64,000 bases of DNA from Panulirus ornatus (Eukaryota; Arthropoda; Malacostraca; Decapoda; Palinuridae), in the NCBI RefSeq assembly GCF_036320965.1, contig NC_092236.1, positions 15,162,018 through 15,226,017 on the forward strand. The letters are read 5' to 3'. Made by a program: the position numbers and the translations under genes. Each line of letters begins with the position of its first letter. Positions within the stretch are counted from its first letter, which is position 1. Below the pieces are notes generated by a model. That model made no database searches and had not been told where the DNA came from. It saw nothing but the letters and a program-made list of their open reading frames with translations. Shown piece by piece: positions 60,858 to 64,000 of the stretch.

Positions 60858-61976
60858 TTCACTGGCAGTATCCAATACCGATTCGTTTATCATAAAAGTC
60901 CTGTTATAAACTGTACTTTTCAAATGCGTGCTTTATCGAAGTTAATTTAAATACTATTAAAGTGGGTAGTATTATAAATGACGTTACAGCAGGCAACAGC
61001 TAGCTATCTTGTGAACGTTTATTTGTTTTGTATAGTAAGTCTTAACTTCCACACGTCCATTAAAGATATTTTAGACTCGAGTTTAAAAAAGAAAAAAAGA
61101 TAACCCAGTGAAGCTTCACGTGAGAAGGTCGAGAATATTCGAACCAAGTAGTCGCAGTTCAGACAAGGAGCGAATGACTGGTTAAAGGTTTTCGTCGAGT
61201 TCTATCATAACGCTCTGACTGGGTTGAAAATTTGTTCCATAAGTTCATCGAAAGACACATAAGAATCACTTAATATCGTCTGCCATTACGTATATAGTAG
61301 TGACAATAAACCTTATGGAATAGCCTAGCATATCATACCAGCTGAACGTATTGTCTTACTCAAGGGGTTGTGCTGTATTAGTTACTAATCAACGGGTTAC
61401 AAACGTCATAAAAAGACGTTTTGAAGACGTTTTCTTCCCGCCGTATGTCAAGTAGTAGATCAGAGAATAATAATAAATTGAAACAAACGACAGTTGTGTT
61501 GTATTTTGCCGGGTCGTGTGGTCAACATGCAAGGTAAATGTTTTGATGATTTTGGTTCGGTAAACACAAGTTGGAATTTCCTGTTGAGCTGCGTCAATAG
61601 CCTAGTTTAACTGCAAATTTTCCAGTGATGGAAAGAGAAGGGACGCGAGCATATTATGTATTCATGAGACTATTCGGGCCTTAAGTGAATGACGCTGAAG
61701 ATCCTATTGCTAAATTATTGTAGTTTCAAAACTTCCTCTTATGCTCCGTCGTCATAAACTTATATAAACATGTATCCTAAGTGCGAGGGTCCCTAATTCA
61801 TTGCCGTCGTTTGCATGCAAGTTTAAGAAAATAATTGAATAAAACTACATAGAGGCTGCACGGCTGAGTTAGCGCCGGTTTGGAGCCAATAAACTTCATT
61901 TCTCTGTGTAACTTTCAAGATTTTTCTATGCATTTCGTCTCCGTTAAATCATAATGCCTGTTCTTTATCGCTCGAT

Positions 61977-61990
61977 ATAAACAGTGAGTT
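61977..61990 (+). repeat. Target-site duplication, left copy
   Basis: ATAAACAGTGAGTT, repeated exactly at 63618-63631 on the other side of the LINE. The first A of the right copy could belong to the poly(A), so the duplication is 13 or 14 bp. Confidence 0.92.
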
Positions 61991-63402
61991 GGTTGGTAAG
62001 GTTATTTAATGTATGTATGACTCATGGTGAGGTGCCTGAGGATTGGCGGAATGCGTGCATAGTGCCATTGTACAGAGGCAAAGGGGATAAGAGTGAGTGC
62101 TCAAATTACAGAGGTATAAGTTTGTTGAGTATTCCTGGTAAATTATATGGGAGGGTATTGATTGAGAGGGTGAAGGCATGTACAGAGCATCAGATTGGGG
62201 AAGAGCAGTGCGGTTTCAGAAGTGGTAGAGGATGTGTGGATCAGGTGTTTGCTTTGAAGAATGTATGTGAGAAATACTTAGAAAAGCAAATGGATTTGTA
62301 TGTAGCATTTATGGATCTGGAGAAGGCATATGATAGAGTTGATAGAGATGCTCTGTGGAAGGTATTAAGAATATATGGTGTGGGAGGCAAGTTGTTAGAA
62401 GCAGTGAAAAGTTTTTATCGAGGATGTAAGGCATGTGTACGTGTAGGAAGAGAGGAAAGTGATTGGTTCTCAGTGAATGTAGGTTTGCGGCAGGGGTGTG
62501 TGATGTCTCCATGGTTGTTTAATTTGTTTATGGATGGGGTTGTTAGGGAGGTAAATGCAAGAGTCCTGGAAAGAGGGGCAAGTATGAAGTCTGTTGGGGA
62601 TGAGAGAGCTTGGGAAGTGAGTCAGTTGTTGTTCGCTGATGATACAGCGCTGGTGGCTGATTCATGTGAGAAACTGCAGAAGCTGGTGACTGAGTTTGGT
62701 AAAGTGTGTGGAAGAAGAAAGTTAAGAGTAAATGTGAATAAGAGCAAGGTTATTAGGTACAGTAGGGTTGAGGGTCAAGTCAATTGGGAGGTGAGTTTGA
62801 ATGGAGAAAAACTGGAGGAAGTGAAGTGTTTTAGATATCTGGGAGTGGATCTGTCAGCGGATGGAACCATGGAAGCGGAAGTGGATCATAGGGTGGGGGA
62901 GGGGGCGAAAATTTTGGGAGCCTTGAAAAATGTGTGGAAGTCGAGAACATTATCTCGGAAAGCAAAAATGGGTATGTTTGAAGGAATAGTGGTTCCAACA
63001 ATGTTGTATGGTTGCGAGGCGTGGGCTATGGATAGAGTTGTGCGCAGGAGGATGGATGTGCTGGAAATGAGATGTTTGAGGACAATGTGTGGTGTGAGGT
63101 GGTTTGATCGAGTAAGTAACGTAAGGGTAAGAGAGATGTGTGGAAATAAAAAGAGCGTGGTTGAGAGAGCAGAAGAGGGTGTTTTGAAATGGTTTGGGCA
63201 CATGGAGAGAATGAGTGAGGAAAGATTGACCAAGAGGATATATGTGTCGGAGGTGGAGGGAACGAGGAGAAGAGGGAGACCAAATTGGAGGTGGAAAGAT
63301 GGAGTGAAAAAGATTTTGTGTGATCGGGGCCTGAACATGCAGGAGGGTGAAAGGAGGGCAAGGAATAGAGTGAATTGGAGCGATGTGGTATACAGGGTTT
63401 GA
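61984..63402 (+). CDS. Reverse transcriptase (RTE-like LINE ORF2, 5'-truncated), intact frame
   Basis: An uninterrupted frame of 472 codons enters from the target-site duplication, so the displayed start (a GTG at 61984) is not the native one. The endonuclease and the earliest RT residues are missing. RT landmarks in order are IVPLYRGKGDKSECSNYRGI (residues about 27-46), CGFRSGRGCVDQVF (about 76-89), AFMDLEKAYDRVD with catalytic Asp (about 108-120), GLRQGCVMSPWLFNLFMDGV (about 165-184), and LLFADDTALVADS with the catalytic Asp pair (about 215-227). KSKVIRYSR, FRYLGVDL, the CEAW thumb-like region and the RRRGRPNWRWKDG C-terminus follow. The RTE-like label rests on the C-terminal YGCEAW and RRRGRP motifs. 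A related clade cannot be excluded without a tree. Confidence 0.9.
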   Translation: MSWLVRLFNVCMTHGEVPEDWRNACIVPLYRGKGDKSECSNYRGISLLSIPGKLYGRVLIERVKACTEHQIGEEQCGFRSGRGCVDQVFALKNVCEKYLEKQMDLYVAFMDLEKAYDRVDRDALWKVLRIYGVGGKLLEAVKSFYRGCKACVRVGREESDWFSVNVGLRQGCVMSPWLFNLFMDGVVREVNARVLERGASMKSVGDERAWEVSQLLFADDTALVADSCEKLQKLVTEFGKVCGRRKLRVNVNKSKVIRYSRVEGQVNWEVSLNGEKLEEVKCFRYLGVDLSADGTMEAEVDHRVGEGAKILGALKNVWKSRTLSRKAKMGMFEGIVVPTMLYGCEAWAMDRVVRRRMDVLEMRCLRTMCGVRWFDRVSNVRVREMCGNKKSVVERAEEGVLKWFGHMERMSEERLTKRIYVSEVEGTRRRGRPNWRWKDGVKKILCDRGLNMQEGERRARNRVNWSDVVYRV

Positions 63403-63617
63403 CGTGCTGTCAGTGGATTGAATCAAGGCATGTGAAGCGTCTGGGGTAAACCATGGAAAGCTGTGTAGGTATGTATATTTGCGTGTGTGGACGTGTGTAT
63501 GTACATGTGTATGGGGGGGGGGGGGTTGGGCCATTTCTTTCGTCTGTTTCCTTGCGCTACCTCGCAAACGCGGGAGACAGCGACAAAGTATAAAAAAAAA
63601 AAAAAAAAAAAAAAAAA
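61991..63617 (+). mobile_element. RTE-like LINE, recent 5'-truncated insertion
   Basis: About 1.6 kb. It holds the truncated ORF2, the stop at 63400 and a 3' UTR of about 190 bp. The UTR contains a G12 run and GCTACCTCGCAAACGCGGGA, and the element ends in a poly(A) of about 27. Exact target-site duplications flank it. Unlike the other copies it lies in unique sequence, not in a (TA)n tract. The intact frame and high identity to the 55901 copy indicate recent movement. Confidence 0.93.
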
Positions 63618-63631
63618 ATAAACAGTGAGTT
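63618..63631 (+). repeat. Target-site duplication, right copy
   Basis: ATAAACAGTGAGTT, identical to 61977-61990. Confidence 0.92.
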
Positions 63632-64000
63632 ACCTTTTCATGCTAAAGGCATCAATAAAGAAAAAAAATGGGCGGAGATGAGACATAGAACATCAAAAGA
63701 GCTACAATGTTTGAAAAGTGAACTATTAGTGATGATGTACATCCCTGACTGTGTAAAAGTATTAGTAAGTAAAGTATATTTGACGGAAACTTCCGTTCTC
63801 AGACAGCAATCATTATCCCGGGTTTTCTCTATGATAACAAACGGTAACATTCGGTACATGCGAATATAAGCATATAGTCAAACATGTCAGGGAATGGTGG
63901 TGTAGTACCAGGTTATACTTGTGTCTACTGTTGTGATTCAAAGACTATGGAGACACTGAAACGCCGGAGCTTTGATGAGTGTAGGTTGCCTGAGAGACCT
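63632..64000. other. Anonymous sequence, no gene recognised
   Basis: Short frames (63 and 73 codons, on opposite strands) with no recognised domain. Confidence 0.4.

Larger units (their letters stand above)
59887..61976. other. Anonymous sequence, no gene recognised
   Basis: Includes a (GA)n tract at 60207-60258 and a (GT)n tract at 60823-60855. No coding region or family was recognised up to the LINE insertion site. Confidence 0.45.

Overview
This window looks like intergenic or heterochromatin-like DNA from an animal genome. Three things point to an arthropod, most likely a decapod crustacean: the extreme density of dinucleotide microsatellites (AT, CT/GA, CA/GT), the presence of RTE-like, CR1/Jockey-like and Penelope-like retroelements together, and tRNA-derived SINEs. 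The species call is inference. I found no convincing host protein-coding gene, no rRNA and no functional tRNA gene. All recognisable coding sequence belongs to retroelements.

Layout. 1-9.7 kb holds microsatellites in anonymous sequence, a decayed CTTGAGT-type minisatellite and a tRNA-headed SINE (8774-9054). 9.7-15.4 kb holds two large minisatellites, about 240 copies of a 15-bp unit and about 61 copies of a 29-bp unit, the latter with an internal 646-bp higher-order duplication. 15.9-24.5 kb holds trinucleotide arrays, with a LINE 3' end sitting inside a TAA/ATT tract, plus cryptic repeats. 24.5-28.9 kb is a third giant minisatellite of about 206 copies of a 21-bp unit. 29-37 kb is microsatellite-dense anonymous DNA. 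37.6-40 kb is an old CR1/Jockey-like LINE on the minus strand carrying at least four nested insertions. It lies between two blocks of the same TGTTG-rich low-complexity DNA. 42-45 kb has further CR1-like 3' ends. 47.1-49.4 kb is a rearranged Penelope-like element whose 3' region contains a hammerhead-ribozyme-like motif. 49.3-57.2 kb is a mosaic of SINEs, short LINE-tail elements and five RTE-like LINE copies, nearly all bounded by (TA)n. 61.98-63.63 kb is a young, 5'-truncated RTE-like LINE with an uninterrupted 472-codon reverse-transcriptase frame and an exact 13-14 bp target-site duplication.

Two LINE and short-element pairings stand out. First, the RTE-like LINE shares its 3' terminal sequence with a short element of about 250 bp present in five copies (7286, 35194, 38082, 49302, 50210). 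Second, the CR1-like LINE appears to share its 3' tail with the tRNA-headed SINEs. Both suggest short elements that borrow LINE machinery. The very long open frames in the minisatellites come from units of 15 and 21 bp that lack stop codons, and I do not treat them as genes.
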